From Anaerolinea sp. (lineage in GTDB: Bacteria; Chloroflexota; Anaerolineae; Anaerolineales; Anaerolineaceae): a stretch of DNA of 64,000 nucleotides. The number at the start of each line of letters is the position of its first letter. Positions within the stretch are counted from its first letter, which is position 1. The notes beneath the pieces were generated by a model, which saw only the letters and a program-made list of their open reading frames with translations, was not told the DNA's origin and made no database searches. This document shows, in pieces, positions 30,114 to 38,373 of the stretch. Made by a program: the position numbers and the translations under genes. Where the stretch lies: NCBI GenBank assembly GCA_029975055.1, contig JARKPU010000013.1, forward strand, positions 744,001-808,000. Direction: 5' to 3'.

Positions 30114-30902
30114 ATGAGCGCATCCATCTGGGCCCGGCTGCAATCGGCGTCCCTTTTCCTTGACCAATCCGCGCACCCATTGGAGATTGAACGGACGGAA
30201 GTCGAAGCTTTCTACGAACCGCTTGCCCGCCGGTTTCTCGCGCAGTTGAAGGCCCCGAAACGCCGGCTCATCGCAATTGCCGGGCCGCCGGGGTGCGGAA
30301 AATCGTCGTTTGCGTTGATCTTATCGGCAGTTATCAACCTCCTGGCAGAAGCGGAAGTCTGCGCCGTGGTCGGCCAGGATGGCTGGCACTTTTCCAATGC
30401 ATACCTGGAGACGCATACCACCCGGCGGGCCGGGCACGCCTTGAGCCTGCGGCAGGTGAAAGGCTCTCCAGAGACCTTTGATGTGCAGGGCCTGCACGCC
30501 TGCCTGCTGCGGATGCGGGAAGAGAGCGAGCTGACCTTCCCCGTCTACAGCCGCGTAGCGCACGACCCGCTCCCCGCCAAAGGACTGCTCCGCCGCGAGC
30601 ACAAACTGATCCTCATCGAGGGAAACTACCTGCTCTTGCGCCGCCCCGGCTGGCAGGAACTTGGCCCCCTCTTCGACACGCAGGTGTTCATCACTGCCCC
30701 GCTGGAATCGCTCCTGGAAAACCTGCGCGAGCGCCACCGGCGCGGCGGTAAAGACGAGGCTGCAGCCGAAGCCCACATCCAGGCGGTAGACCTGCCCAAC
30801 ATCCGGCTTGTGCTGAGCGCTTCATCACCGGCCGATATCCTGATCGAGAAGGCCGATGCGCGCCACATCCGGCGCATCATCTATCCTGAGATTGGCGGAT
30901 GA
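30114..30902 (+). CDS. P-loop kinase of the uridine kinase/phosphoribulokinase-like (YggC-type) group
   Basis: A 262-residue protein with a Walker A motif GPPGCGKSS near residue 62, a DGWHFSN segment after strand 2 (substrate-binding region in uridine and pantothenate kinases), and a Walker B-like LILIEGNYLLL. A lid region rich in Arg follows (LRERHRRGG). It probably phosphorylates a nucleoside, a pantothenate-like compound or a sugar; the substrate is not clear from sequence. The ATG lacks a ribosome site but fits a leaderless promoter. It runs divergently from the M32 gene and ends 25 nt before the mntP promoter. Confidence 0.8.
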   Translation: MSASIWARLQSASLFLDQSAHPLEIERTEVEAFYEPLARRFLAQLKAPKRRLIAIAGPPGCGKSSFALILSAVINLLAEAEVCAVVGQDGWHFSNAYLETHTTRRAGHALSLRQVKGSPETFDVQGLHACLLRMREESELTFPVYSRVAHDPLPAKGLLRREHKLILIEGNYLLLRRPGWQELGPLFDTQVFITAPLESLLENLRERHRRGGKDEAAAEAHIQAVDLPNIRLVLSASSPADILIEKADARHIRRIIYPEIGG

Positions 30903-30926
30903 ATGTCACCCATTTGGGCGCGCGGG

Positions 30927-30954
30927 TTGAAATCCCGCCCCGGCGGAGTACAAT
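30927..30954 (+). promoter_or_regulatory. Promoter of the riboswitch-mntP transcript
   Basis: TTGAAA (30927-30932), a 16-nt spacer and TACAAT (30949-30954), with a predicted start near 30961 at the 5' edge of the aptamer. Confidence 0.8.
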
Positions 30955-31087
30955 CTGACCTGGTTGGGGAGTAGCTGACCCGCGAAAGCGGGGCGGACTG
31001 TCGACACACCGGAGCAAACCTCCCGGCAGCCCAAGATCGAAACCAGGCGAGACCACCGTAACGCAAGTTAAGGTGGTTTTTTTTTTC
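30955..31087 (+). promoter_or_regulatory. yybP-ykoY manganese riboswitch with terminator
   Basis: The aptamer has the conserved GGGGAGTAGC block at its 5' side and the GGCGAGACC block at its 3' side, joined by a P1 helix (CCTGGTT near 30959 with AACCAGG near 31041) and two internal GC-rich hairpins. The expression platform directly overlaps the 3' block: ACCACC (31052-31057) pairs with GGTGGT (31072-31077), extended by AAC/GTT around GCAA and followed by ten T. Because the terminator uses the GACC end of the aptamer, Mn2+ binding should prevent termination, making an ON switch. Confidence 0.93.
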
Positions 31088-31102
31088 TTAATCGGGGATG
31101 AT

Positions 31103-31660
31103 ATGGAATTTGCAGCTTCACTGGTGATTGCAGTCGGCCTTGCGATGGATGCCTTTGCCGTATCGCTCGGAATCGGCACCACCCGCCGCGCCGAAGACTT
31201 CCGCTCGCGCTTCAGGCTGGCGTTTCACTTCGGCTTCTTCCAGGCCTTCATGACCGTCCTCGGCTGGCTGGCAGGCTCAACCGTCGCCGGGCTCATCAGC
31301 CAGTACGATCACTGGGTGGCGATGGCTCTGTTGAGCTACGTGGGCGTGAACATGGTCCGCTCCGGGCTCGACCCGCATGCCGAGTGCTACGCCGAGAACC
31401 CGTCTCGCGGCAAGACGCTCATGATGCTTTGCATCGCCACCAGCCTGGACGCGATGGCGGTGGGTCTGAGCATGGCCATGATCCACACACCGGTTGCTTT
31501 CCCATCCCTGGTAATCGGGGTGGTCACGCTGAGCCTCTCGGCATTGGGGCTGGGGGTGGGCGGCAAGCTGGGCGAAAAGTTCGGCAAACGCATGGAAGTG
31601 ATCGGCGGGCTGATCTTGATCGGCATCGGCCTGCGCGTCGTCCTGACCCATATCCTCTAG
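31103..31660 (+). CDS. mntP: Manganese efflux pump MntP
   Basis: A 185-residue inner-membrane exporter of Mn2+. It has six hydrophobic segments arranged as two DUF204 repeats, each with an acidic membrane motif: [12 protein letters not shown] and [12 protein letters not shown]. Length is typical. GGGGA lies before the ATG. The upstream yybP-ykoY riboswitch gives independent support, since this element classically controls mntP. Its 3' end overlaps the convergent GH140-like gene by 4 nt. Confidence 0.96.
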   Translation: MEFAASLVIAVGLAMDAFAVSLGIGTTRRAEDFRSRFRLAFHFGFFQAFMTVLGWLAGSTVAGLISQYDHWVAMALLSYVGVNMVRSGLDPHAECYAENPSRGKTLMMLCIATSLDAMAVGLSMAMIHTPVAFPSLVIGVVTLSLSALGLGVGGKLGEKFGKRMEVIGGLILIGIGLRVVLTHIL

Positions 31661-32970
31661 ACTCTCCCCGGCGGAGCGTAGTGCCGGTTGCGTTCGTCCA
31701 ACACCAGCACCCAATCGGGACCGCCCGCCGGTGAAGTGAAGCTCGCTTCGCCCTGGTTATCGAACTCACCGATTCGCAAGGTCCGCCCATCCCGCGGGTC
31801 ATACCACCATGCCTGGAGCGGCCCCCCCAGGCGGCCCAAATCCACCCTCACCGTCTGGTTCGCCAGCGGGAGGTAGATCATCGCGTAGCTGCCATCTTCG
31901 TCGCGTGTGGCGCGCACATGCCCGCCGCCCTCGCCCGGGTAAGAAAGCAGCAGGCTTTGATCGGGCACGCGGGTCAGGTAAGGCCGCGAAAGCATCAGGT
32001 TCTTCAGGTAGATCATCTGCGCTGCGCCCGGCCGGTAAATCGCCTCATCCCATGTGTAAGCCGGGAAGTTAATCGGCCGGCGCGGCGGCTGATAGAATTG
32101 CCAGATGGTGTGATGCCCGTAAGTCACCCCGCATGCCCCCGCGAACACCGAGCGGTAGCCCTGCTTGCGCACGTCATAATCGCTGAAACGCCCGAATCTC
32201 GGGTTCCATCTACGCGACCACGGGTCGATCGGGTGATCTTCGTAATTCGGCTCGGCGTCCAGCACCGGCTTGAGCGGCAGGCGCGTGCGGTCGCGCGAGA
32301 TCATCTCCCAGTTTGGCGCATCCGCCAGAGAATGCCCCGACTGCCACATGTTCATATCCAGCCAGGCGCAGTGGTGAAACCACTCGCTCGAACCGCGCCC
32401 GCCGGCCGGGTGCAGGGTGCAGAACGGTTTGCGCCCCAGCCCTTGAGCAATCCCATCGGCGAGCGCCGTCCACAACTCCACCAGCCCATCGCCAGTCCGG
32501 TCGCCGCCCAAAATCCAAAGCACGTTGGGCTGCTCGCGGTACCGCTGCCCAAGAAATTCGCCATACACCCGTGCGTTCTGCGGGTTGAACACCACGGGCC
32601 CCTCTCCGCCCCGGTCGATCACTTTATCGCCCCAGGTGGGGAGCAAACCGATGTACAGGCCCTTCTCTTCGGCCAGGCGCACGGCAAAATCTACATGTTG
32701 AAAGTAAGCCTCATTCGGCCGGGCGGGGTCAAGGTCGATCAGCGGCAGGTCGCCGTATGCATTGGGGGTGCGCAGCCCATCGAGCTCGGCCAGAGCGACC
32801 GCCTGGATGACGTTGAAACCGCGTTCGGCGCGGTTGCTCAGGTAAAGGTCCATTTCCTCGCGAGTCAGGCGGTGGAACAGTTCCCAGGCAGTGTCGCCAA
32901 GCCAGAAGAACGGCTGCCCCGATTCAATCGCCAGGTAATGAGGGTTTTCGCTGACTGTGATGCGTTCCAT
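31657..32970 (-). CDS. Apiosidase-like glycoside hydrolase (GH140/DUF4038)
   Basis: A 437-residue protein with the DUF4038 TIM barrel ([19 protein letters not shown] at the start) and the C-terminal collagen-binding-like beta domain of this family. The acidic residues in WILGGD and LDAEPNYED sit where the catalytic pair of GH140 apiosidases is expected; that assignment is inferred. GH140 removes side chains from rhamnogalacturonan II or apiogalacturonan. No signal peptide. AGGAGA precedes the ATG. It is divergent from a GH28 gene, consistent with a pectin-directed pair. Confidence 0.85.
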   Translation of the reverse strand: MERITVSENPHYLAIESGQPFFWLGDTAWELFHRLTREEMDLYLSNRAERGFNVIQAVALAELDGLRTPNAYGDLPLIDLDPARPNEAYFQHVDFAVRLAEEKGLYIGLLPTWGDKVIDRGGEGPVVFNPQNARVYGEFLGQRYREQPNVLWILGGDRTGDGLVELWTALADGIAQGLGRKPFCTLHPAGGRGSSEWFHHCAWLDMNMWQSGHSLADAPNWEMISRDRTRLPLKPVLDAEPNYEDHPIDPWSRRWNPRFGRFSDYDVRKQGYRSVFAGACGVTYGHHTIWQFYQPPRRPINFPAYTWDEAIYRPGAAQMIYLKNLMLSRPYLTRVPDQSLLLSYPGEGGGHVRATRDEDGSYAMIYLPLANQTVRVDLGRLGGPLQAWWYDPRDGRTLRIGEFDNQGEASFTSPAGGPDWVLVLDERNRHYAPPGRV

Positions 32971-33006
32971 TGGTTTGGATTCTCCTGATCGGCAAAGTCA
33001 ATGGGA

Positions 33007-33035
33007 AGTATAGCGAAAGACAACCCGCCTGCCAA
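33007..33035 (-). promoter_or_regulatory. Promoter of the GH140-like gene
   Basis: On the minus strand TTGGCA (33035-33030), a 17-nt spacer and TATACT (33012-33007). Confidence 0.78.
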
Positions 33036-33101
33036 CAAGAATCGAGGGGTCGTCCGCACTCTCGCCGGGCAGATCACAACCCTTCCTCTTACGCTTCCAT
33101 G

Positions 33102-33107
33102 TACAAT
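33102..33107 (+). promoter_or_regulatory. -10 element of the GH28 gene
   Basis: TACAAT, 44 nt before the ATG, with no clear -35. Confidence 0.4.
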
Positions 33108-33151
33108 AAGAAAAGTATCACAGCATCTCCTCAAAGCCAACAGGAGCCGCC

Positions 33152-34537
33152 ATGCCGGTCTTCAATGTTTTTGAATTCGGCGCCGCTGGAAACGGCGAGC
33201 AAAATGACGCGCCGGCGATCCAGTCGGCCATCAACACCTGCCATGCCGCCGGCGGCGGTGTGGTCATCTTGCCCGCCGGAAAGGTCTTCAAATCCGGCTG
33301 GATCGAGCTGAAATCTAACGTCGAGTTATTCCTCGAGCGCGGAGCGATCTTGCTGGCTTCAGACCGGTATGCCGATTTCGAGAACCCTTACCTGCGGGAA
33401 TTGAACCAGTCCCTTGACGACGAGCGCTATATCATGACCAGCGAGCGCAACCTGAAGATGGCTTTCATCACCGCCCACGATGCCGAGAACATTTCCATCA
33501 CCGGCGGCGGAACCATCGACGGCAACGGGCGCGCCTACATTGCCGAAGACCTGCCCCACATCTACCGCATGAAGCCTGACCGGCCCTGGACGCTCTTTCT
33601 CATCGGGGTGAAAAACCTGTCTCTCAAGGATATCGCGATCCGTGACGGCGCGCTGTGGACGGTGCGCCTCTCGGGCTGTTCGGATGTGATCATCAACGCC
33701 ATCCGCATTTATAACGACATGAAGCTGCCCAACAGCGACGGCATCGATCTGGATTGCTGCCAGAATGTGCGCATCAGCGATTGCTTCCTGGCCGGCGGCG
33801 ACGACACGATCTGCGTCAAGTCCACCCCGGGGTTCACCCGGTATGGGACGAGTGAGAACATCACCGTTTCGGGCTGCACGCTGGTGAGCACTTCCTCTGC
33901 CCTGGTGATTGGCGCCGAGGTACGCTCCACGATCCGCGATTTGGTCTTCGAGTCTTGCGTCATCCGCTCCAGTCACCGCGGGCTTTCACTGAACCTCACC
34001 ATGGGCGGCAGCATCGAAAACGTCATCTTCTCCAACATCGTCATGGAAACCCGCCTCTTTCACGATGACTGGTGGGGCCGCGGCGAGCCGATCTATATCA
34101 AAGCAACGCCGTGGACAGAATTCGAAGATACCGGCGTCATCCGCAACATTCGCTTCTCGAACATCATCGCACATTCAGAGAACGGCGTCTTGATCTACGG
34201 CTGGAAACCCGGCCTGATCGACAACATTCAATTCGAAAATGTGCACATCGAAATTTCCAAATGGACCAAGTGGCCGGGCGGCCAGCTCGATTTGCGCCCT
34301 TCGCGCGGGCCAAATAACGGCTACGACCACAGCATCCGCCACCACCCCACCTCGGGCTTCCAGTTCCACAATGCGGGAACGGTCATCTTGCGCAACTGCC
34401 AGGTAACGTGGTCTGGCGATCTGCCGGATTACTTCCGCCATGCGTTGCAATATCACCACATTGACCAGTTGGTTGTGGATAACTTCGTCGGCGAGGCTGC
34501 CTTCCCCGAACGTTACCCCGCTATTGCCGAGGATTGA
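33152..34537 (+). CDS. GH28 family protein (polygalacturonase-like)
   Basis: A 461-residue right-handed beta-helix enzyme expected to act on polygalacturonate or rhamnogalacturonan. Catalytic Asp motifs NSDGIDLD and GGDDTIC are present. Two other GH28 motifs are altered: the GHG position reads as IGAEV, and the RIK substrate-binding motif reads SLN in HRGLSLNLT. A DDWWGRGEPIYIKATPW segment is characteristic of a bacterial subgroup. No signal peptide, so it likely acts on imported oligogalacturonides, perhaps as an exo-enzyme. CAGGAG precedes the ATG. Confidence 0.9.
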   Translation: MPVFNVFEFGAAGNGEQNDAPAIQSAINTCHAAGGGVVILPAGKVFKSGWIELKSNVELFLERGAILLASDRYADFENPYLRELNQSLDDERYIMTSERNLKMAFITAHDAENISITGGGTIDGNGRAYIAEDLPHIYRMKPDRPWTLFLIGVKNLSLKDIAIRDGALWTVRLSGCSDVIINAIRIYNDMKLPNSDGIDLDCCQNVRISDCFLAGGDDTICVKSTPGFTRYGTSENITVSGCTLVSTSSALVIGAEVRSTIRDLVFESCVIRSSHRGLSLNLTMGGSIENVIFSNIVMETRLFHDDWWGRGEPIYIKATPWTEFEDTGVIRNIRFSNIIAHSENGVLIYGWKPGLIDNIQFENVHIEISKWTKWPGGQLDLRPSRGPNNGYDHSIRHHPTSGFQFHNAGTVILRNCQVTWSGDLPDYFRHALQYHHIDQLVVDNFVGEAAFPERYPAIAED

Positions 34538-34626
34538 AGGCTGTTGCAGGAACAGGCCATGACCTGCACGCTGCAAAGCCATAACCGCCTCAAAGCATGA
34601 CGGCTCTCGAGCTTGAAAGGGGAAAG

Positions 34627-35208
34627 ATGGAGATTCGCGCGATCTGTGTTTATGGCGGTTCGGCCGACGGGCTGGCGCAGCCCTACCTGGATGCGGCCGA
34701 GCGTTTGGGCCGGGTGATCGCGCGTTCAGGCATTCACCTCGTTTACGGCGCCGGGAAAACCGGTTTGATGGGCGCCGTGGCCCAGGGCGCACTGGCAGCC
34801 GGCGGGGCCGTCACCGGCGTGGTGCCCAAGAGCCTCGACCTGCCGCCGCTCATCCACAGAGGCCTCACCCGGCTGGAAGTGACCGCCGACATGCACTCCC
34901 GCAAGGCGCGCATGAGCGTCCTCGCCGACGCGTTCATCGCCCTGCCGGGGGGCTACGGCACCTTCGAGGAGCTCTTCGAGACCCTCACCTGGGCGCAGAT
35001 CGGCCTGCATACAAAACCAATCGGCGTGCTCAACACCCGCCGCTATTTTGACCCCCTCCTGGCGCTCATTGAACATGCCATCGCTGAAGGCTTCATCTAC
35101 CCCGAACAGCGCCTGTTGCTGCTCGATGACGAAGAACCTGAGGCCTTGCTGGAAAAGCTGCGCGGGTTCACCCCTCCGCCCGGCCTCGAGCGCTGGCTGA
35201 ACCGTTAA
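34627..35208 (+). CDS. LOG family protein (nucleoside monophosphate phosphoribohydrolase)
   Basis: A 193-residue cytoplasmic Rossmann-like protein with the LOG motif PGGYGTFEELFE and the upstream DMHSRKARM arginine region. LOG proteins cleave the N-glycosidic bond of cytokinin riboside 5'-monophosphate or AMP; the bacterial role is often nucleotide salvage or unknown. ATG at 34627 follows AAGGGGAAAG; an in-frame ATG 30 nt earlier lacks a ribosome site. It ends before the TetR promoter region. Confidence 0.9.
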   Translation: MEIRAICVYGGSADGLAQPYLDAAERLGRVIARSGIHLVYGAGKTGLMGAVAQGALAAGGAVTGVVPKSLDLPPLIHRGLTRLEVTADMHSRKARMSVLADAFIALPGGYGTFEELFETLTWAQIGLHTKPIGVLNTRRYFDPLLALIEHAIAEGFIYPEQRLLLLDDEEPEALLEKLRGFTPPPGLERWLNR

Positions 35209-35264
35209 TTCACCCGATTGTCAGTCTTCTCATCCTTTTCTCATACCGGTCCGGCAAGGTGTGA

Positions 35265-35270
35265 TACAAT
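35265..35270 (+). promoter_or_regulatory. -10 element of the tetR-epimerase operon
   Basis: TACAAT, lying 4 nt before a palindromic operator. The -35 is poor. Confidence 0.5.
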
Positions 35271-35274
35271 AAAA

Positions 35275-35288
35275 ACAGACCGGTCGGT
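35275..35288. promoter_or_regulatory. Probable TetR-family operator
   Basis: ACaGACCGGTCgGT: a palindrome centred on GACCGGTC with outer AC/GT pairs, overlapping the predicted transcript start of the TetR gene. A related ACCGGT half lies at 35245-35250. Position suggests autorepression. Confidence 0.6.
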
Positions 35289-35315
35289 ATGTTTCATTCG
35301 CGATGGAGGTTCACC

Positions 35316-35915
35316 ATGCAGCAGCGCAGTGAAGAAACCCGGCAGCGCATCCTGAGCGCTTCCGAAAAGCTCTTCGCACAGGTCGGCTTCGACGCGGCAG
35401 GCGTTTCCGAAATCTGCGCGGCGGCCGGTGTCTCGAAAGGGGCGTTCTATCACCACTTTCCCACCAAGCTGGCGCTCTTCCAGGCATTGCTAGACACCTG
35501 GCTGGCCCAACTCGATGCTCAGTTGAGTGACAGCCTGGCCACATCGGTGGATGTGCCCGCGGGAATCCTTTCGATGGCCGGGCGGACGGGGGAAATCTTC
35601 GCCGCAGCCTCCACCCACGCCATCCTCCTCCTGGAGTTCTGGATGCAGGCCGGGCGGCATCCTGAAGTCTGGCAGGCCGCCATCGCCCCTTACCGGCACT
35701 ACCTGGCCGTCTTCCAGCAAATCATCGAGCGCGGTAAGCAGGAAGGCTCATTCGCCCCCGGCCTCGATGCCCGCTCTTCCAGCCGGATGGTGCTGGCCCT
35801 GGTGATGGGCCTGCTCTTGCAGGCTTTCTTTGATCCTTCCGGCGAGAACTGGTCGGAAGTGACCACAAAAGGCATGCGCACGTTGATCGATGGAATGAGG
35901 CAGAAAGCAGAATGA
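35316..35915 (+). CDS. TetR/AcrR family transcriptional regulator
   Basis: A 199-residue regulator. The N-terminal helix-turn-helix reads TRQRILSASEKLFAQ...AAGVSKGAFYHHFPTK, the classic TetR signature. The C-terminal ligand domain is not assignable to a specific effector. GGAGG lies before the ATG at 35316. A palindromic site overlaps its own promoter. It is translationally coupled to the following epimerase gene by an ATGA overlap, so the epimerase is the likely regulated partner. Confidence 0.92.
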   Translation: MQQRSEETRQRILSASEKLFAQVGFDAAGVSEICAAAGVSKGAFYHHFPTKLALFQALLDTWLAQLDAQLSDSLATSVDVPAGILSMAGRTGEIFAAASTHAILLLEFWMQAGRHPEVWQAAIAPYRHYLAVFQQIIERGKQEGSFAPGLDARSSSRMVLALVMGLLLQAFFDPSGENWSEVTTKGMRTLIDGMRQKAE

Positions 35916-36961
35916 CGCTCCACAACCAGCCAATGACCGATGAACCCATTAACCTGATCACCGGCGCTGCCGGGCACCTGGGGAATGTCCTCGCGCGCGA
36001 ACTGATCCGCCGCGGCGAGCGTGTGCGCGCTCTGATTCTCCCCGGCGAAAACACGTCCGCGCTGGATGGCCTGCCCGTCGAGCGTGTCGAAGGCGATGTG
36101 CTTGATCCCGAATCGCTTCTGAGAGCCTGCGCCGGCGTGACGACCGTCTTCCACATGGCCGCCATCGTGTCGATCCTCGACGAATACGAAGCTCTGCTGC
36201 ACCGGGTAAACGTGGAAGGCACGCGCAACATCCTGCAGGCAGCCCGCGCGCAGGGTGTGCGCAAGTTCATCTACACCAGCTCCATCCACGCCCTCACGCG
36301 TCCCCCGCTCGGCCGCATGGTGGATGAAACCCTGCCCTTCGACCCGGCAAACCCCGCCGGGCCGTACGACCGGACGAAAGCCAAAGCCTCGCTCGATGTT
36401 CTGGCTGCCGCCGGTCAGAACATGGAGACGGTCATCGTCTGCCCGACAGGCGTCATCGGCCCCTATGACTACCGCCGCTCCGAGCTGGGAGAGATGATCC
36501 TTTCCTGGATGTCTGCACCGCTGAGCTGGCTGGTGGCAGGGGCCTTTGATTTCGTCGATGTGCGGGATGTGGCCGATGGGCACATCCGCGCCCGCGACCA
36601 GGGCCGTTCCGGCGAGACGTACATCCTCGGCGGAGAGCGAATCTCCGTGGCAAGGCTGTGCGGGCTGGTGAAGGCAACTGCCGGGCGCTCTCTCGCCGCC
36701 GTTCAGCTCCCCCACCGTCTGGCGTTGGCTGCCGCCCGTCTGGCCGAATGGTATTACCGCATCTCCCACACCCGTCCCAAGTTCACCCGCTACTCGATCG
36801 AGACGCTGGTGAGCAATTCTGCCATCAGCTCGCAGAAAGCCGCCCGCGAACTGGGCTACCGCCCGCGCGGCCTGGCCGTGACCATCGCCGACACGGTGGT
36901 GTGGTGGTATGAAAACCGGAGGCGCGTGCGCGCATCGATTCGCGTGCAAAACAGGCCTTGA
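35912..36961 (+). CDS. NAD(P)-dependent epimerase/dehydratase family protein (extended SDR)
   Basis: A 349-residue extended short-chain dehydrogenase. The cofactor motif is TGAAGHLG near residue 18; the catalytic set is SS (YTSSIHAL) and YDRTKAKAS (YxxxK). It resembles dihydroflavonol-4-reductase and HpnA-like enzymes, which act on hydroxy-ketones, aldehydes or isoprenoid-type substrates; the substrate is unknown. The first ATG overlaps the tetR stop; an alternative ATG lies 21 nt later. Confidence 0.85.
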   Translation: MTLHNQPMTDEPINLITGAAGHLGNVLARELIRRGERVRALILPGENTSALDGLPVERVEGDVLDPESLLRACAGVTTVFHMAAIVSILDEYEALLHRVNVEGTRNILQAARAQGVRKFIYTSSIHALTRPPLGRMVDETLPFDPANPAGPYDRTKAKASLDVLAAAGQNMETVIVCPTGVIGPYDYRRSELGEMILSWMSAPLSWLVAGAFDFVDVRDVADGHIRARDQGRSGETYILGGERISVARLCGLVKATAGRSLAAVQLPHRLALAAARLAEWYYRISHTRPKFTRYSIETLVSNSAISSQKAARELGYRPRGLAVTIADTVVWWYENRRRVRASIRVQNRP

Positions 36962-36986
36962 CATTGGCTCCAATTGTCGCTAAGAT
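36958..36986 (+). promoter_or_regulatory. Strong sigma-70-type promoter of a small transcription unit
   Basis: Perfect TTGACA (36958-36963), a 17-nt spacer and TAAGAT (36981-36986). The predicted start is near 36993. It begins at the stop codon of the epimerase gene. Confidence 0.8.
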
Positions 36987-37026
36987 AATTCAGGTTACTT
37001 AAATTCACGCCGAAAGGAGGTGTCGC

Positions 37027-37110
37027 ATGTCATCGAAAAAAGGAATATGTGCTCGTTTCACTGCCCGTTGCGGAGCAGATCTGGATGGCATGCGTGCATC
37101 TCGCTGTTGA
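37027..37110 (+). CDS. Small ORF of 27 codons, unknown function
   Basis: The product is Cys- and Arg-rich (three Cys and five Arg in 27 residues) and starts with MSSKKGICARF. It has the best Shine-Dalgarno in the window (AAAGGAGGTG, ending 4 nt before the ATG), a strong promoter upstream and a strong terminator 19 nt downstream. No family is recognised. A 24-codon ORF in another frame (ATG near 37049) overlaps it. It may be a real small protein, a leader peptide, or part of a regulatory RNA. Confidence 0.5.
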   Translation: MSSKKGICARFTARCGADLDGMRASRC

Positions 37111-37128
37111 TCAACCCATAAAGTGATC

Positions 37129-37162
37129 AGCCGCGGCTGCAGGCTTGCACCGCGGCTTTTTT
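37129..37162 (+). terminator. Rho-independent terminator after the small ORF
   Basis: AGCCGCGG (37129-37136) pairs with CCGCGGCT (37150-37157), followed by a T run. Transcripts from 36993 would be about 170 nt. Confidence 0.88.
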
Positions 37163-37207
37163 ATTCGGCCGCGCCGGCTGCGCCAGGCCGATCGAATCGT
37201 TTAAATC

Positions 37208-37234
37208 GGCCACGGGTTCCGCCTGTGGCCTTTT
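37208..37234 (+). terminator. Second hairpin with T tract before the RIO kinase gene
   Basis: GGCCAC (37208-37213) pairs with GTGGCC (37225-37230) and is followed by TTTT. It may back up the first terminator or attenuate the kinase gene. Confidence 0.55.
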
Positions 37235-37256
37235 GATTGACAAAGAGCAAAACCTG

Positions 37257-38258
37257 ATGCCTCGCCTCGATACTCGCATTGTTCTTGATGAAGATTACGA
37301 CCCCACCTTGGGACGGAAAATTTCGCGCTTCAAGCAGAAGAAGCGCAGCCGCCACGCCGTGCTGGATGAAATTGCTCAACGTGTCTCACTGGAAGCTTTG
37401 GGCGCCGATGTGGCATTCAACCCGACCCTGGGCGCAAAACTCCACGAGCGGGAATGGATTTTCACCTACCTGGGGCCGCTGTACGACTCTGAATACATCA
37501 CCGATGTGCTTCGCCGCGTGAAAGGCGGCAAGGAAGCGAATGTTTACCTCTGCCAGGCGCATCCCAGCCTCAAGCGTGAGTTCATTGCCGCCAAGCTCTA
37601 TCGCCCGCGCATGATGCGCAACCTGCGCAACGATGCGCGCTACCGTGCCAACCGCCAGATCTTAAATTCTTACGGAAAAACCGACTTTAAGGACAGCGCG
37701 TTGCGGGCGGTGCGCAAGGGAACCTCTTACGGGAAGGAACTCACCCACACCTCCTGGCTGCAACACGAATACTTGTCGCTGCAGATTCTGTACGACGCGC
37801 ACCTCCCCGTCCCCGAGCCGGTCTTCGCCGGCGATAACATCATCTTGATGGAATATATCGGCGACCTCGACATGCCTGCCCCGGCCCTGACGGAGACGAC
37901 CCTCACCCATCGCGAAGCCGTGCGCGTCCGCGATATTCTCATCGACTCCATCGATCGGATGCTTGGGTTGAACCGCATCCATGCCGACCTTTCGGCTTAC
38001 AACGTGTTGTACTGGGAAGGCCAACCGGTGATCATCGACTTCCCCCAGGCGGTGTCGCCCCTGGAAAACACCGAAGCCTGGGATATCTTCCTGCGCGATG
38101 TCACACGCACCTGCCAGTACTTCGAGCGCTATAACCTGGGGCTCAACCCAAGGCGGTTGGCGCTGCAGATCTGGCTCAAGCACCAGCCCCCGCCCGATGC
38201 CGCCGCCCGCCGCGCTTTAGAGGAAATGGATGAGGAGAATGAAGACCCGCAGCCCTGA
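37257..38258 (+). CDS. RIO-type serine/threonine kinase
   Basis: A 333-residue atypical protein kinase. Nucleotide-binding loop VKGGKEANVYL, Lys-containing strand FIAAKLYRP, catalytic loop HADLSAYNVLY and metal-binding IIDFPQAV are all in place. RIO kinases act in ribosome biogenesis in eukaryotes and archaea; bacterial members are scattered and their targets are not settled. ATG at 37257 has no good ribosome site; an in-frame TTG at 37233 is possible. A terminator-like hairpin lies immediately upstream and another ends the gene. Confidence 0.9.
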   Translation: MPRLDTRIVLDEDYDPTLGRKISRFKQKKRSRHAVLDEIAQRVSLEALGADVAFNPTLGAKLHEREWIFTYLGPLYDSEYITDVLRRVKGGKEANVYLCQAHPSLKREFIAAKLYRPRMMRNLRNDARYRANRQILNSYGKTDFKDSALRAVRKGTSYGKELTHTSWLQHEYLSLQILYDAHLPVPEPVFAGDNIILMEYIGDLDMPAPALTETTLTHREAVRVRDILIDSIDRMLGLNRIHADLSAYNVLYWEGQPVIIDFPQAVSPLENTEAWDIFLRDVTRTCQYFERYNLGLNPRRLALQIWLKHQPPPDAAARRALEEMDEENEDPQP

Positions 38259-38319
38259 AGCTCTCGGCTGAACAGGCTGTCCGCTCAAAATCGATGAGGC
38301 GGACCGCCAGAAAGATCAT

Positions 38320-38347
38320 AGAAACAGGCGAAATTTGGCCTGTTTCT
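38320..38347 (+). terminator. Terminator after the RIO kinase gene, abutting the next promoter
   Basis: AGAAACAGGC (38320-38329) pairs with GCCTGTTTCT (38338-38347), followed by TGATTT. Its right arm covers the -35 position of the sigma-factor promoter. Confidence 0.7.
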
Positions 38348-38357
38348 TGATTTAACT

Positions 38358-38363
38358 TATAAT
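38358..38363 (+). promoter_or_regulatory. -10 element of the sigma/anti-sigma operon
   Basis: Perfect TATAAT, placing the transcript start near 38370, only about 4 nt before the ATG. No consensus -35. Confidence 0.6.
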
Positions 38364-38373
38364 GGGTGGGCCT

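Noticed and set aside
37105..37114. GTTGATCAAC palindrome as an Fnr site
   Set aside because: Fnr-type sites need a 4-nt spacer between TTGAT and ATCAA. This palindrome has none and lies at the end of the small ORF.
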